39,488 bases of DNA, taken from Rhizobiales bacterium CCH10-E5 (GTDB lineage: Bacteria > Pseudomonadota > Alphaproteobacteria > Rhizobiales > Beijerinckiaceae). The stretch is from the NCBI GenBank assembly GCA_001556125.1, contig LSIG01000016.1, forward strand, positions 1 through 39,488, read 5' to 3'. The notes beneath the pieces were generated by a model that was given only the letters and a program-made list of their open reading frames with translations, did not search any database and was not told the DNA's origin. The first letter of the stretch is position 1. The number at the start of each line of letters is the position of its first letter. Below, in pieces: positions 8,197-16,516 of this stretch. Both the position numbers and the translations under genes were made by a program.

Positions 8197-9387
8197 TCAA
8201 AACGCGATGGATGAAAAGAACATGGCGAAAAGCGCGTCCACGACGATCACCATGAAGATCGCCTTGACCACCGAAGCCGTGACCTGACGGCCGAGCGACT
8301 CCGCCGAGCCCTTCACGGCCAGCCCCTCCATCGAGGCGATCAGCCCGATGACGAAGGCCATGAAGGGCGCCTTCACCAGCCCGACCGCGAAATGCTTCCA
8401 GGTGATGACCGACTGCAGTCGCGCCAGGAAGGTGTCGATGCCGATGCCGCCGTAGAGCCAAGAGACCAGGGCGGCGCCTGTCAGGCCGGACATGGCCGAG
8501 ATGAAGGTCAGGATCGGCAGCGACACGATCAGCGCGAGGATGCGCGGCACGACGAGCACCTCGATCGGATCGAGCCCCATCACCCGCAGCGCATCGATCT
8601 CCTCACGCATCTTCATCGAGCCGATCTCGGCCGTGATCGCGGAGCCGGAACGCCCGGCGATCATGATCGAGGTCAGCAGCACCGCCAGTTCGCGCAGGAT
8701 CAGGATGCCGGTCAGGTTCACCACGAAGGCGGTGGCGCCGAACTGCTGGAGCTGGAAGATGCCCTGCTGAGCCACGATGCAGCCGACCAGGAACGAAATC
8801 AGCATGATGATCGGCGCGCCGTTGAAGGCGATCAGCTCGATCTGGTTGACCATGGAGGGGCCGCGGAACTTGCGCGGGCCGACGACCACGCTCGCCGAGC
8901 CGACGACGACCTCTCCGAGGAACATCGAGCCGGCCACCATGTCGCGGCCGAAACGGATGACCGCGGCACCGATGCGCACGAGGACGTCGACGACGCGGAA
9001 CGGCGGGCCGGCATGGTCTGCCTCCCGGTCATGGACCGCGACCTCGGAGAGCAGGACACCATGTTCCGGCCGCCGGCTGACGATCTCGACGGAAGCGCCG
9101 CCGCTCTCGCGCTCATGCTTGACCCGGTTCAGAACATAGGCACCGAGCGTGTCCAGCCGCTCGACCGAGGAGAGGTCGAGTCTCGCCCTGTTCGCCTTGG
9201 CGACGCGCTCGCCGATCTCGGCCGCGAGACTTTCGACGCGCGGCGCCCGGTCGGCGCTCCAGGACCCGGCCAGAGCTACGGCGAGCGTTCCGGAGTCGTC
9301 GCGGAAGACCGCCTGAGGTTCAGCCGTATCGGGGACTGCCATGTTCCGCGTGATGTCCTCGCCCGCGATCGACGATACCGTCATCAA
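8197..9387 (-). CDS. mlaE: Mla-type ABC permease with N-terminal STAS domain, MlaE family
   Basis: This 396-residue fusion has a STAS-like domain (about residues 25-110, including a stretch around DTLGAYVLNRV) and then an MlaE permease domain (about 140-396) with several membrane helices and the conserved region containing EIGSMKMREEIDALRVMG. In E. coli the STAS protein is separate (MlaB); here it is fused to the permease, as in many alphaproteobacteria. It is the first gene of the four-gene operon. The start is uncertain: the annotated codon is TTG, the next codon is ATG, and another ATG lies at residue 16. The upstream region 9388-9573 is shared with a divergent gene and holds the promoter(s), which could not be pinned down. 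Confidence 0.9.
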   Translation of the reverse strand: MMTVSSIAGEDITRNMAVPDTAEPQAVFRDDSGTLAVALAGSWSADRAPRVESLAAEIGERVAKANRARLDLSSVERLDTLGAYVLNRVKHERESGGASVEIVSRRPEHGVLLSEVAVHDREADHAGPPFRVVDVLVRIGAAVIRFGRDMVAGSMFLGEVVVGSASVVVGPRKFRGPSMVNQIELIAFNGAPIIMLISFLVGCIVAQQGIFQLQQFGATAFVVNLTGILILRELAVLLTSIMIAGRSGSAITAEIGSMKMREEIDALRVMGLDPIEVLVVPRILALIVSLPILTFISAMSGLTGAALVSWLYGGIGIDTFLARLQSVITWKHFAVGLVKAPFMAFVIGLIASMEGLAVKGSAESLGRQVTASVVKAIFMVIVVDALFAMFFSSIAF

Positions 9388-9573
9388 TCAGCGACGCCTG
9401 TTGCAGGCACCGGTCCACCCCTCAGCGCCTGTATCGCCGCGGCGGTGACGCTTGGCAATGGCGCGGATGCAACAACCATACAGAGAACCGCCTGATTCAG
9501 TGGCCTGGGCGATGCTTCGCGCGCCCACCGGCGCCCGCACCTGCCGCATGGGAACCATTCGTTAAGTCCTCGG

Positions 9574-10605
9574 ATGTCAGGAATCGTGACGGTGCATCAG
9601 GACCTGCCCTTCCGATTCGCGCAGTCCTTCAAGAGCAGATCGGCCATGAGCGAAGTACGTTCGCTGACCCCGTTGAGCGAAACGGATTACGAGGCGATCG
9701 AGGCTGCGGTGATGGAAACCGCCCGAGGCCGCTGGTTCATGGCGGAATTCGCCCGGCGCAACCGGCAGGCCGATACGCTGCAACTGCTCGGCGCCCTGCA
9801 GCGGATCGAGCGCGTCGTCGGCTCCGGTCTCGCCGAGCCCTCAACCGCCACCCCAGCCACGGAGCCGGAGATCGGCGAGGCGGCGGCTCTCATCGCGGAT
9901 CTGCGGATCGATCTGGAGCGCATCAGCGGGCGTGCCGAAGAGCGGGCTTCGGGCCTCGCGGCGCGGATCGAGGCCGCGGCCGGCACGATCGTTCAGGCGA
10001 CCGAGAGCATCCAGGAAGTGGCCTGGCATTTGCGCGAAGCCGGCGCCAGCGAAGAACTCTGCGACCGGCTCGACCATCGCGCCGCCGAAATCTCGGCCGC
10101 GACGGGGATCGTCGACGGGACGGTGCAGCAGATCGACAAGATCGCCGATACGATTGCGATGCTGGACAGCAGCCTGCGGGCCGTCGCAGGAGTTGCACCC
10201 GCTCCCGGGATGGTCGAGCCCTTCGTGGCGCCGATGCCGACACCCATCGATTTCGGCTTGCGCGAGACCGTCCCCTACCCCGCGCCGGACGACATCGAGA
10301 TTATCGAGATCGACGATCTCCCGCCGGCTCCCGTCAGCAGTGGCGCGAACGCCACGAACCTGCTCGGCAGCGAGCCGACCATCGGCTCGATGATGATGCT
10401 GGACGACGACGTGGTTTTCGAGGAGCCGGAGGCCGCCCTGACGCCCGATCACGGTGCCGGCGACGACGTTTCGCCCTGGCGCGATGGAGCTTCCGGCCCG
10501 GCGCCGATGGCCGCCGCCTCCGGACTGCCGTTGCTTGGGGCAGAGGCCGCGCTACGGGAAATCGACGCGATGCCCGCCTCGCGGAAGCTCGCCTATTTCG
10601 GCTGA
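9574..10605 (+). CDS. CheZ-like helical protein (tentative)
   Basis: This 343-residue protein of uncertain function has no signal or membrane segment. The N-terminal part (about 35-82) includes METARGRWF and AEFARRNRQADT, which I associate with conserved Rhizobiales hypothetical proteins. A helical region (about 103-203) contains IQEVAWHLRE, CDRLDHRAAEI and DGTVQQ, resembling the CheZ chemotaxis phosphatase core. Asp181 and Gln185 have the same D-x-x-x-Q spacing as the CheZ catalytic pair. The rest is acidic and Pro-rich, ending in a short conserved-looking tail. An ATG at 9646 (residue 25) is a plausible alternative start, because the METARGRWF homology begins just after it. The 3' end overlaps the convergent FAD oxidase gene by 13 bases. 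The CheZ link is inference. Confidence 0.5.
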   Translation: MSGIVTVHQDLPFRFAQSFKSRSAMSEVRSLTPLSETDYEAIEAAVMETARGRWFMAEFARRNRQADTLQLLGALQRIERVVGSGLAEPSTATPATEPEIGEAAALIADLRIDLERISGRAEERASGLAARIEAAAGTIVQATESIQEVAWHLREAGASEELCDRLDHRAAEISAATGIVDGTVQQIDKIADTIAMLDSSLRAVAGVAPAPGMVEPFVAPMPTPIDFGLRETVPYPAPDDIEIIEIDDLPPAPVSSGANATNLLGSEPTIGSMMMLDDDVVFEEPEAALTPDHGAGDDVSPWRDGASGPAPMAAASGLPLLGAEAALREIDAMPASRKLAYFG

Positions 10606-11984
10606 GCGACCGGGACGAAACTCGCCATCTTGCCCGGGTTCAGCAGGCCCTGCGGATCGACCTCGCGCTTGAAGCCCAACTGGTCGGCATCCGCCCGCTT
10701 GTGCCGGCTGCCGTCCTCCAGAGAAACGACATGCGGGTTGGCGATGAAGACGCCCGCCGCCTCGTGCTGCGCGATGACCTCGTTCAGCCGCTCCGGTGTC
10801 GAGTAGCGCAGGATCGGCAGCGCGCTCGCCGTCACCTTGCCGCCGAAGCGGATGAACTCGTGATGCGGCAGAAGCTCGTCGCCGAAGGCCGCGATCGTCT
10901 CGCGCGCGCTCTCGACCAGCCGGTCATGCGGGAAGAGGCACTGGAGGTAGGTGATGGAGCGGTCGCTCTTAAGCCACTGCAGCGTGGTGTGGTTCCAGGT
11001 GTATTCGTAGAGCGGCACGGTGCCAGGCCCCTCTTCCGAGGGCGCCTCATAGGTTACGGTACCGCGCCTGCCGACAATGGCCTTGAACGGCCCGAGCGAG
11101 CCTTCCGCGATCATGCAGATCAGGATGCTCCTGCCCTCCGGGCAATTGGCCTTGAGCGCCCCGAAATAGGGCGTGATCACCGACGAGATCGGCGTCACCA
11201 GCTTCTTGACGATGCCGTCCGCTAGCGCGACCTCGTAGCCCGTTTCGAAGGCGTCCATGTAGCTGTCGAAGGCGACGATGACGTCGATCCAGGGCCAGGC
11301 CGGTGCCAGCGGCATTTCCAGTGCCGTGATGATGCCGGTCGTGCCGTAGGCGCGGTTTACCTTCTGGGCCGCGTCGTCGCGCAACTCCAGTATGCGCGGC
11401 TCTTCCTCCACCGTGACGACCCGCGCAGCGAGGATGTTGCCGGGTTCGCGCAGCCCGCCATAAGTCACCGAGCCCACGCCGCCCGAGCCGCCGGCGACGA
11501 AACCAGCGACGGTCGCGCTGCGCTTGGTCGAGGGGTGCATGCGCTGCTCGAAGCCGGTTTCCCGCAGCGTGACGTCGACGTCGAGCATGCGCGAGCCCGC
11601 CGCGGTGCGCACGACGCCCGGCTTCTGCCATTCGATGCCGGTGAGGCCGGTGATGTCGAGCAGCACGCCGCCCTCGAGCGGCACGGCCTGGCCGTAATTG
11701 CCCGTTCCGGCGGCGCGCACCGTCAGCGGAATGCGTCGACGCGCGCAAGCTGCCGCTATCCGCACCACCTCAGCCTCGTCTCGGGGCATGGCGATGATGT
11801 CCGCGGACTTGTCCGCCAGCTGCTGGTTCAGGATCGGCGAGTACCAGAAGAAGTCGCGCGAGCGCTTGCGCACCACCTGCGCCTCGTTGATCAGCGCGAC
11901 ACCGGCGAGATCCTCCTTCAGCGCGGCGATGTTGTAGCGCGAGACCCGCTCGGGCCTCGGCTGGCGTTCGGGCAGTGCGCTCAT
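10593..11984 (-). CDS. FAD-linked oxidase/dehydrogenase (PCMH-type FAD-binding)
   Basis: This 463-residue flavoprotein of the glycolate-oxidase/FAD_binding_4 superfamily has a PCMH-type FAD-binding region around residues 60-240 (ADIIAMPRDEAEVVRIAAAC, then TGNYGQAVPLEGGVLLDI, and the Gly-rich GFVAGGSGGVGSV). The C-terminus has the typical DPQGLLNPGKM ending. The substrate is unknown. It is the last gene behind an NMT1-type importer, starting just after the permease stop, so it probably oxidises something brought in by that transporter. Its 3' end overlaps the convergent CheZ-like gene by 13 bases, so no terminator separates them. Confidence 0.82.
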   Translation of the reverse strand: MSALPERQPRPERVSRYNIAALKEDLAGVALINEAQVVRKRSRDFFWYSPILNQQLADKSADIIAMPRDEAEVVRIAAACARRRIPLTVRAAGTGNYGQAVPLEGGVLLDITGLTGIEWQKPGVVRTAAGSRMLDVDVTLRETGFEQRMHPSTKRSATVAGFVAGGSGGVGSVTYGGLREPGNILAARVVTVEEEPRILELRDDAAQKVNRAYGTTGIITALEMPLAPAWPWIDVIVAFDSYMDAFETGYEVALADGIVKKLVTPISSVITPYFGALKANCPEGRSILICMIAEGSLGPFKAIVGRRGTVTYEAPSEEGPGTVPLYEYTWNHTTLQWLKSDRSITYLQCLFPHDRLVESARETIAAFGDELLPHHEFIRFGGKVTASALPILRYSTPERLNEVIAQHEAAGVFIANPHVVSLEDGSRHKRADADQLGFKREVDPQGLLNPGKMASFVPVAQPK

Positions 11985-11985
11985 C

Positions 11986-12870
11986 TCAGTTCTCCCGCTT
12001 CAGGGCGCTCTCGTGCCAGCGCCGCAGCAGCATGTGCGAAATCCAGCTCGTGCAAAGGAAGATCGCGATGCCCGACAGCGAGATCATCAGCAAGGCCGCG
12101 AAGACGCGCGGGATCTTGAGCTGATAGCCGGCCTCGAGGATGCGATAGGCCAGTCCCGAGGCGTTGCCGCCGGTGCCGGCGACGAACTCCGCCACGACCG
12201 CGCCGATCAGCGCAAGGCCGCCGGAGATCTTCAGCCCCGCCAGGAAATAGGGCAGCGCGGCCGGCAATTTCAGATAGCGCATCGTCTGCCAGCGCGTCGC
12301 GCCGTAGAGCTGGAACAGGTTGACGAGGTTGTGGTCGGCCGAGTTCAGCCCGAGGATCGTGTTCGACAGGATCGGGAAGAAGGCCACGATCCAGGCGCAG
12401 ATCAGCAGGGCGAGATTGATGTCCCCGGCCCAGATGATGATCAGCGGCGCGATCGCCACGATCGGCGTCACCTGCAGGATCACCGCATAGGGCAGGAGTG
12501 ACATCTCCAGCCATTTCGACTGGGTGAACAGCACGGCGAGCGTAACGCCGACAATGACCGCCGCGGCCAGCGCCATGAAGGTGATCTTCAGCGTGATCCA
12601 GAGCGAGCCCGACAGCGTCGCCCAATCGGCGACCAGCGTCTGGCCGATCAGCAGCGGCCCGGGCAGGATATAGGCCGGGATACCGTTCCAGCGGACCGCG
12701 AACTCCCACAGTGCCAGCGAGAACAGGCCGATGGCGATCGGCGCGAGGATGCGTGGCCAGGCGCTGGCCGGCAGGCCGAGGATGCGCTGTTCGGTCACGA
12801 AGACGGGGCGCGCCTCGGAGTCGGTGCCGCCATGCGCATGGGCTGCGGCTTCGATCGACGGCATGCTCAT
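11986..12870 (-). CDS. ABC transporter permease, SsuC/TauC/NrtB type
   Basis: This 294-residue inner-membrane permease has about six hydrophobic helices and an EAA-type loop (ATRWQTMRYLKLPAALPY) that contacts the ATPase. The frame is open further upstream to 13092, but the ATG at 12870 is chosen because it overlaps the ATPase stop as ATGA, the usual translational coupling. The family imports sulfonates, nitrate, taurine, pyrimidine-like or aromatic compounds, and the exact substrate cannot be read from the permease. Order in the operon: binding protein, ATPase, permease, FAD oxidase. Confidence 0.88.
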   Translation of the reverse strand: MSMPSIEAAAHAHGGTDSEARPVFVTEQRILGLPASAWPRILAPIAIGLFSLALWEFAVRWNGIPAYILPGPLLIGQTLVADWATLSGSLWITLKITFMALAAAVIVGVTLAVLFTQSKWLEMSLLPYAVILQVTPIVAIAPLIIIWAGDINLALLICAWIVAFFPILSNTILGLNSADHNLVNLFQLYGATRWQTMRYLKLPAALPYFLAGLKISGGLALIGAVVAEFVAGTGGNASGLAYRILEAGYQLKIPRVFAALLMISLSGIAIFLCTSWISHMLLRRWHESALKREN

Positions 12871-13718
12871 GAGCCGATCGCCTCCTTGAGCTTGCCCGAG
12901 ACCACGCGACAAAGATGGGCGTATTCCGGCGAGGTGCGGAAGAGGTCGTCGCGCGGATAGGGCGCGTCGACGTCGAGATCGGCCATGACGCGGCCGGGCC
13001 GCGCCGCCATCACCACAATGCGCTTCGAGAGATAGACCGACTCGAACACCGAATGGGTGACGAAGACCGCGGTGAACTTCTCCTTCCACCACAACTCGAG
13101 CAGATCGTCGTTGAGGCGGTGGCGGGTGATCTCGTCGAGCGCGGCGAAGGGCTCGTCCATCAGCAGGATCTTCGGTCGCAGCACCAGCCCGCGCGCGATC
13201 GAGACGCGCATCTTCATGCCGCCGGAGAGCTCGCGGGGGTAGGATTTCTCGAAGCCGGAGAGGCCGACGAGCGCCAGCATCGCGGCTGCCCGCTCACGCG
13301 CCTCGCTGGTGCGCACGCCCTTCAGGGTCAGCGGCATCATGACGTTGGCGAGCGCCGTCGCCCAGGGCATCAGCGTCGGGTCCTGGAAGACGAAGCCGAG
13401 ATCGCGCTGCGGCTCGCCCGACGCGTCATGGACCGTAGTAGGCCACTCGATCGTCCCGCTGGAGGGCGCGCCGAGGCCCGCGATCATCCGCAGCAGCGTC
13501 GACTTTCCGCAACCGGAGGGGCCGAGCAGGCTGACGAACTCGCCCTCCCCCAGGCTCAGATTGACGTCGCGCACGGCGAGCGTGCCGTTGCCGAACTGCT
13601 TGGAAACATGGCGCACGCAGACCAGGGGCTTGCGACCCTCGGGGCAAACGGCATGGGGAGTGCTCAGAGAGGCCGTGTCCAAAGCCTGATGATCCGCTTC
13701 TGCAATGTGAGCCGTCAT
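12867..13718 (-). CDS. ABC transporter ATPase, SsuB/TauB/NrtD type
   Basis: This 283-residue ATPase has a Walker A GPSGCGKS (66-73), Q-loop FQDPTLMPW, signature LSGGM (164-168) and Walker B LLMDEPFAALDE (185-196). It pairs with the downstream permease (ATGA overlap) and the upstream NMT1-type binding protein. The start codon lies inside a dispersed 74-bp palindromic repeat (13714-13787): the ATG is the reverse complement of the CAT in the repeat end. The first 30 residues before the ABC domain look unconserved, so this start may be a recent product of the repeat insertion, or a non-ATG start downstream could be used. Confidence 0.88.
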   Translation of the reverse strand: MTAHIAEADHQALDTASLSTPHAVCPEGRKPLVCVRHVSKQFGNGTLAVRDVNLSLGEGEFVSLLGPSGCGKSTLLRMIAGLGAPSSGTIEWPTTVHDASGEPQRDLGFVFQDPTLMPWATALANVMMPLTLKGVRTSEARERAAAMLALVGLSGFEKSYPRELSGGMKMRVSIARGLVLRPKILLMDEPFAALDEITRHRLNDDLLELWWKEKFTAVFVTHSVFESVYLSKRIVVMAARPGRVMADLDVDAPYPRDDLFRTSPEYAHLCRVVSGKLKEAIGS

Positions 13719-13787
13719 TCTCGGGCCAGCGAAGCGCAGACCCGAGAATCTCGGTCAGGAGATGCTCGGGTCAAGCCCGAGCATGAC
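13714..13787. repeat. Dispersed palindromic repeat, copy 1
   Basis: This 74-bp element begins GTCATTCTCGGG and ends GCCCGAGCATGAC. It folds into two hairpins, one from the CTCGGG/CCCGAG arms and one from ATGCTCGGGT/AGCCCGAGCAT. A second copy lies at 29973-30047 and differs at a few bases plus one single-base indel. It sits between the binding-protein and ATPase genes and overlaps the ATPase start codon. Confidence 0.9.
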
Positions 13788-13793
13788 GTGTCA

Positions 13794-14816
13794 TCACGCC
13801 TTGCCGACGCCCTTGTTGATGAACTCCAGGCTGTAAGCCTTCTTCAGGTCGATGCCGGCCGGAAACACACCCGCATCGGTCATGGTCTTGTAGAAGCTCG
13901 CCCAGCGCGCATCGGTCATGGCGCCGATGCCGAGCGTCAGCGCATCGCCCGAGAGCACGATGCCCTTCTCGTTCATCACCTTGACCGCGTAGTCGATCTT
14001 CTCCTGATCCATGTCGGGGTTGTCCTTCAGGATCTGCGCGTTCGCGGCGGCGACATCCTGCCCCTTCATATAGGCGGCCCAGCCTTCCAGCGAGGCGGTG
14101 ACGAAGCGCTGGACCAGGTCCTTCTTCTCGTCGACCATCTTGCGGGAGATGTTGATCGTCGTGTTGTAATTCTCGAAGCCGGCATCGGCGATGAGATGCA
14201 CGACCGGCGTGACGCCGCCCTGCTTCTGGATCGCGAAGGGTTCCGACGACAGGAAGCCCTGCTGCGAGATCGTCTTGTCGGCCAGGAAAGGCGCCATGTT
14301 GAAGGTGTAGGGCCGGATTTGCTCGTCGGTGTAGCCGAACTTCGCCTTCAGGAAGGGCCAGTAGCTGGTGCGGCCGGCGGCGCCGACCAGGATCGGCTTG
14401 CCCTTCAGCGCGGCGAGCGAGTCGTTGCCGACGCCCGGATGCGAGATAATGACCTGCGGGTCCTTCTGGAAGATCGAGGCGATGCAGAGGAAGGGGATGT
14501 TCTCCTGGGCATAGCGGATCGCCTCGAAGGAGTTCGACATGATCATGTCGACACGGCCGCCGAGCAGGAGCTGCGAGGGGTTCTGCTGCGGGCCGCCGGG
14601 GCGGATCTCGGCGTCGATGCCGTACTTCTTGTAGATGCCGTTGGCGGCGGCGAGGTAGAAGCCGCCATGCTCCGCCTGGGCGCGCCAGTTGGTCTGGTAG
14701 GACACCTTGTCGAGCGTCTGCGCGCTCACCCGCGCTCCGGGCACGGCGACCAGCGCCGATCCACCGATGAGACCGAGCGCACCACGGCGCGTCAGGCGGT
14801 ACTTCGTCATCGTCAT
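13794..14816 (-). CDS. ABC transporter substrate-binding protein, NMT1/THI5-like
   Basis: This 340-residue periplasmic binding protein has a twin-arginine-like signal (TRRGALGLIGGSALVA, cleavage near VSA-Q around residue 32). The mature part opens with TNWRAQAEHGGFYLAAANGIY, the hallmark of NMT1/THI5-like binding proteins. The start at 14816 is chosen because GGGGAGG lies 8 bases upstream; the open frame extends to 14888 without support. It is the first gene of the importer operon. Substrates of this family include pyrimidine precursors, sulfonates and aromatics. Together with the creatininase and the FAD oxidase, a nitrogen-containing cyclic compound is plausible, but that is inference. Confidence 0.85.
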   Translation of the reverse strand: MTMTKYRLTRRGALGLIGGSALVAVPGARVSAQTLDKVSYQTNWRAQAEHGGFYLAAANGIYKKYGIDAEIRPGGPQQNPSQLLLGGRVDMIMSNSFEAIRYAQENIPFLCIASIFQKDPQVIISHPGVGNDSLAALKGKPILVGAAGRTSYWPFLKAKFGYTDEQIRPYTFNMAPFLADKTISQQGFLSSEPFAIQKQGGVTPVVHLIADAGFENYNTTINISRKMVDEKKDLVQRFVTASLEGWAAYMKGQDVAAANAQILKDNPDMDQEKIDYAVKVMNEKGIVLSGDALTLGIGAMTDARWASFYKTMTDAGVFPAGIDLKKAYSLEFINKGVGKA

Positions 14817-15016
14817 CCCTGTGACCTCCCCTGAAAATCCTCGGCTGAACGCCTTGGCTGCGCGCCAGCAAACTGTATGCCATGGCAAGCTCTCGGCAGG
14901 AACCGCGACACCGCGTCATGGCGACGCCGGAGACGCTTGCCCACAGGCGATCGCACTGCCTTTTCCGAGCGAGCAGGCTAGACTGTGGGTATCACGTGAA
15001 TGGAGATGGCAGGACG

Positions 15017-15820
15017 ATGGGCGCGCGCTTCTGGGGCGATCTGAAGACCACCGATTTCGCCCATCTGTCCGCGGAGGACAGCGTTGCCGTCCTGCCGCTG
15101 GCGGCGATCGAGCAGCATGGACCGCATCTGCCGGTGTCGGTCGACACCACGATCATGAACGCGATGCTCGCGGAAGCCATGCCGCTGGTGCCGGCCGGGC
15201 TGGATGTGCTGGTGCTGCCGACGCTGGCGATCTGCAAGTCGAACGAGCACCTGCATTCGCCGGGCACGCTGACGCTCTCCTGGGAGAGCGCGACACAGAG
15301 CTGGATCGAGATCGGCGAGAGCGTGCTGCGCGCGGGCCTTCGCAAGCTGGTGATCCTGACCTCGCATGGCGGCAACATCGACCCGATGAAGGTGGTGGCG
15401 CGGGAGCTGCGGGTGCGCCACGGCATGCTGGCGGTGACGACCGCCTGGCGCGCCTTCGGCCTGCCGCCGGGTCTCTTCGCCGAACTCGACGCCAACCACG
15501 GCATCCATGCCGGCGACATCGAGACCTCGCTGATGCTGCATTTCCGGCCGGACCTGGTCGATATGAGCCACGCCGCCGCCTTCAACCCGCTGACGGTCGA
15601 GATGGCGGCCGAGGGCTACAGCTGGCTGCGGCCGACCGGGCTGCACGCGATGGCCTGGATGGCGCAGGACGTCCACCCGTCCGGCGCCGCGGGCGACGCC
15701 TCGCTCGCCACCGCCGAAAAGGGCAAGGCGACGGCCGCCTTTCAGGCGAAGGGGTTCGTCGAGCTGTTGGCCGATGTGGCGCGGTTTCCGCTGGAGCGGC
15801 TGCACAAGGGGGCCGGTTAG
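15017..15820 (+). CDS. Creatininase-family amidohydrolase
   Basis: This 267-residue metal-dependent amidohydrolase shows the creatininase-family ligand pattern: Glu32 and His34 in EQHGPHLP, Asp43 in VDTT, His117 in SHGGN, and Glu169 in HAGDIET. The family includes creatinine amidohydrolase, the riboflavin/F420-pathway ArfB enzyme and mycofactocin MftE. No mycofactocin or F420 genes are in view, so a catabolic role is more likely. The start at 15017 fits the beginning of homology and an AGGA two bases upstream of the start; the frame is open to 14882. It is divergent from the NMT1-type importer, with about 200 bases between them (14817-15016) holding both promoters. Confidence 0.85.
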   Translation: MGARFWGDLKTTDFAHLSAEDSVAVLPLAAIEQHGPHLPVSVDTTIMNAMLAEAMPLVPAGLDVLVLPTLAICKSNEHLHSPGTLTLSWESATQSWIEIGESVLRAGLRKLVILTSHGGNIDPMKVVARELRVRHGMLAVTTAWRAFGLPPGLFAELDANHGIHAGDIETSLMLHFRPDLVDMSHAAAFNPLTVEMAAEGYSWLRPTGLHAMAWMAQDVHPSGAAGDASLATAEKGKATAAFQAKGFVELLADVARFPLERLHKGAG

Positions 15821-15861
15821 CCCCCGAGAACTCGCCTTTGGCCGCCGAGGGCCGGCCGGTA

Positions 15862-16152
15862 TCAAGCGACCTTCTGCGCTCGCTCGACGGTGTCGGGAGC
15901 GTGGTCGATGACTTTGAGCAGCGCTCGGGCCGTCCTGTCCAGCCTGCGGCGTCCCTGCTCCCAGTCGCGCAAGGTCGCCGGGCTCAGGCCGAACTTGTGG
16001 GCAAAGGCCTCCTGAGAGAGGCCCAATTTCTTGCGAATGGCCGCGACATCGACGACCTCCACGGCGATCGTCTTGGCGGGTTCCTTTTCGCCTCGTGCGA
16101 TCGCCACCGCTTCGGTCGCGCTCGCGACCAGATCCTGCCCGAATGTCGGCAT
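15862..16152 (-). CDS. XRE-type antitoxin, NadS/HigA-like
   Basis: This 96-residue DNA-binding protein has a Cro/C1-type helix-turn-helix (about residues 37-80: IRKKLGLSQEAFAHKFGLSPATL, then RDWEQGRRRLDRTARALL). The DWEQGRR and ARALLKV segments are typical of NadS-like antitoxins paired with RelE-like toxins. The ATG at 16152 is chosen: it begins one base after the toxin stop and has AGGAG about 8 bases upstream. The longer frame to 16224 only re-reads the toxin gene. It would neutralise the toxin and repress the shared promoter. Confidence 0.87.
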   Translation of the reverse strand: MPTFGQDLVASATEAVAIARGEKEPAKTIAVEVVDVAAIRKKLGLSQEAFAHKFGLSPATLRDWEQGRRRLDRTARALLKVIDHAPDTVERAQKVA

Positions 16153-16153
16153 C

Positions 16154-16510
16154 TCAACGATCTCCTGAGTTGGTCGCCTGCCGGTAGGCATCCGCGATTT
16201 TCGGCAGCGTCCTGGCGAGGTCATTGCGCTCGGCCTGGCTCAGATTGGCCCGCTTGCCTTTGTCGATCAGAGCCAGAAGGAAGATCGGAACATCGTCGCC
16301 GCCGAAGTAATGGATCGTGCGGTAGCCGCCGCTTTTTCCTTCACCCCGGCCGGCATGACGCAGCTTGCGCGCGCCGCCGGTCCCCACCATCAGGTCACCG
16401 CCGAGAGGATTGCTCGCAACGGCGACCGCGATGTCCTGGATCTCGTCGTCGCCGAGACCAGCCGCCTTGGCCTGCCGTTCGAAAACCGAGGTCAGCAACA
16501 TGGCCTGCAT
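16154..16510 (-). CDS. RelE/HigB-type toxin of a type II toxin-antitoxin system
   Basis: This 118-residue basic protein shows the RelE/HigB2 pattern: an N-terminal strand with TSVFERQAKAAGLGDDEI, then a GGARKLRHAGRGEGKSGGYRTIHYF core and a C-terminal helix ending in a Ser/Gly tail. The conserved GGYR (preceded by K/R-rich residues) and KGKRANLS fit mRNA-interferase toxins. The toxin gene precedes the antitoxin, as in HigBA and RelE/NadS modules. An internal ATG at residue 4 is an alternative start. The likely role is ribosome-dependent mRNA cleavage when the antitoxin is lost. Confidence 0.87.
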   Translation of the reverse strand: MQAMLLTSVFERQAKAAGLGDDEIQDIAVAVASNPLGGDLMVGTGGARKLRHAGRGEGKSGGYRTIHYFGGDDVPIFLLALIDKGKRANLSQAERNDLARTLPKIADAYRQATNSGDR

Positions 16511-16516
16511 CTGCCG

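Noticed and set aside
6003..8255. 750-residue plus-strand open frame
   Set aside because: It runs across three genes of the Mla operon that have clear family motifs on the opposite strand.
9550..9573. GGAAC with a nearby CGTT considered as an EcfG promoter
   Set aside because: The two boxes are only four bases apart, far from the needed 16-18 base spacing.
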